Translations under genes and position numbers: made by a program
Part shown: one piece after another, positions 5,818 through 5,843 of the stretch
How positions within the stretch are numbered: the first letter of the stretch is position 1
Layout: every line of letters begins with the position of its first letter
NCBI GenBank assembly: GCA_946545145.1
Contig: CAMNNG010000074.1
Location: 1-5,843, forward strand
Length of the DNA stretch: 5,843 nucleotides
Origin: an uncultured Bacillota bacterium
Lineage (GTDB): Bacteria; Bacillota; Clostridia; Peptostreptococcales; Anaerovoracaceae
Reading direction: 5' to 3'
Notes under the pieces: model-generated
The model's database searches: none
What the model was told of the DNA's origin: nothing
What the model saw: only the letters and a program-made list of their open reading frames with translations

Positions 5818-5843
5818 CCTGCTTCCTTTCGGTTTTTCATGAT
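5814..5843 (-). CDS. Possible C-terminal end of an upstream gene (partial)
   Basis: From the right edge a minus-strand frame reads IMKNRKEAG and stops at TGA (5816-5814), which overlaps the HD-gene ATG in an ATGA arrangement. Such 4-bp overlaps are typical of translationally coupled genes, suggesting the HD gene is not first in its operon. Only nine codons are visible, so product and even reality cannot be judged. Confidence 0.35.
   Translation of the reverse strand: MMKNRKEAG

Overview
The window looks like a chromosomal segment of a Gram-positive, probably anaerobic member of the Bacillota (Clostridia). This rests on purine-rich ribosome binding sites, sigma-A-like promoters, frequent AGG/AGA Arg and ATA Ile codons, and protein types common in clostridia: a Uma2-family protein, a secreted one-domain GH3 hexosaminidase, a DmpA-type (S58) peptidase and a small HD protein. 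Narrower placement, such as the Family XIII / Anaerovoracaceae group, is only a guess.

Layout. Positions 1-555 (+) hold the 3' part of a Uma2 (DUF820) gene, visibly more AT-rich than the rest. It converges on a large minus-strand gene (574-2811) that encodes an APC-superfamily amino acid permease continuing, through two extra membrane helices, into a cytoplasmic GGDEF diguanylate cyclase domain. A 124-bp divergent region (2812-2935) follows. It has two good back-to-back extended -10 promoters and small inverted repeats. The leftward promoter would start transcription almost at the permease ATG, giving a leaderless mRNA. Rightward come a secreted, strikingly basic GH3 beta-N-acetylhexosaminidase (2936-4096) and, 46 bp later, an S58/DmpA-type self-processing aminopeptidase (4143-5183), probably one operon. 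A minus-strand HD-domain phosphohydrolase-like gene (5203-5817) converges on the peptidase. Its ATG overlaps the stop of what may be another gene running off the right edge.

How they may work together (inference). The divergent arrangement suggests a small cell-wall or peptide scavenging and sensing module. The hexosaminidase trims GlcNAc from wall glycans or muropeptides outside the cell. The DmpA-like peptidase removes N-terminal residues from peptides inside. The permease-GGDEF fusion could couple amino acid transport or binding to c-di-GMP synthesis, acting as a transceptor. The fusion is the most unusual element here. No RNA genes, insertion sequences, CRISPR arrays or convincing intrinsic terminators were seen, and no stretch over 300 bp lacks a gene.
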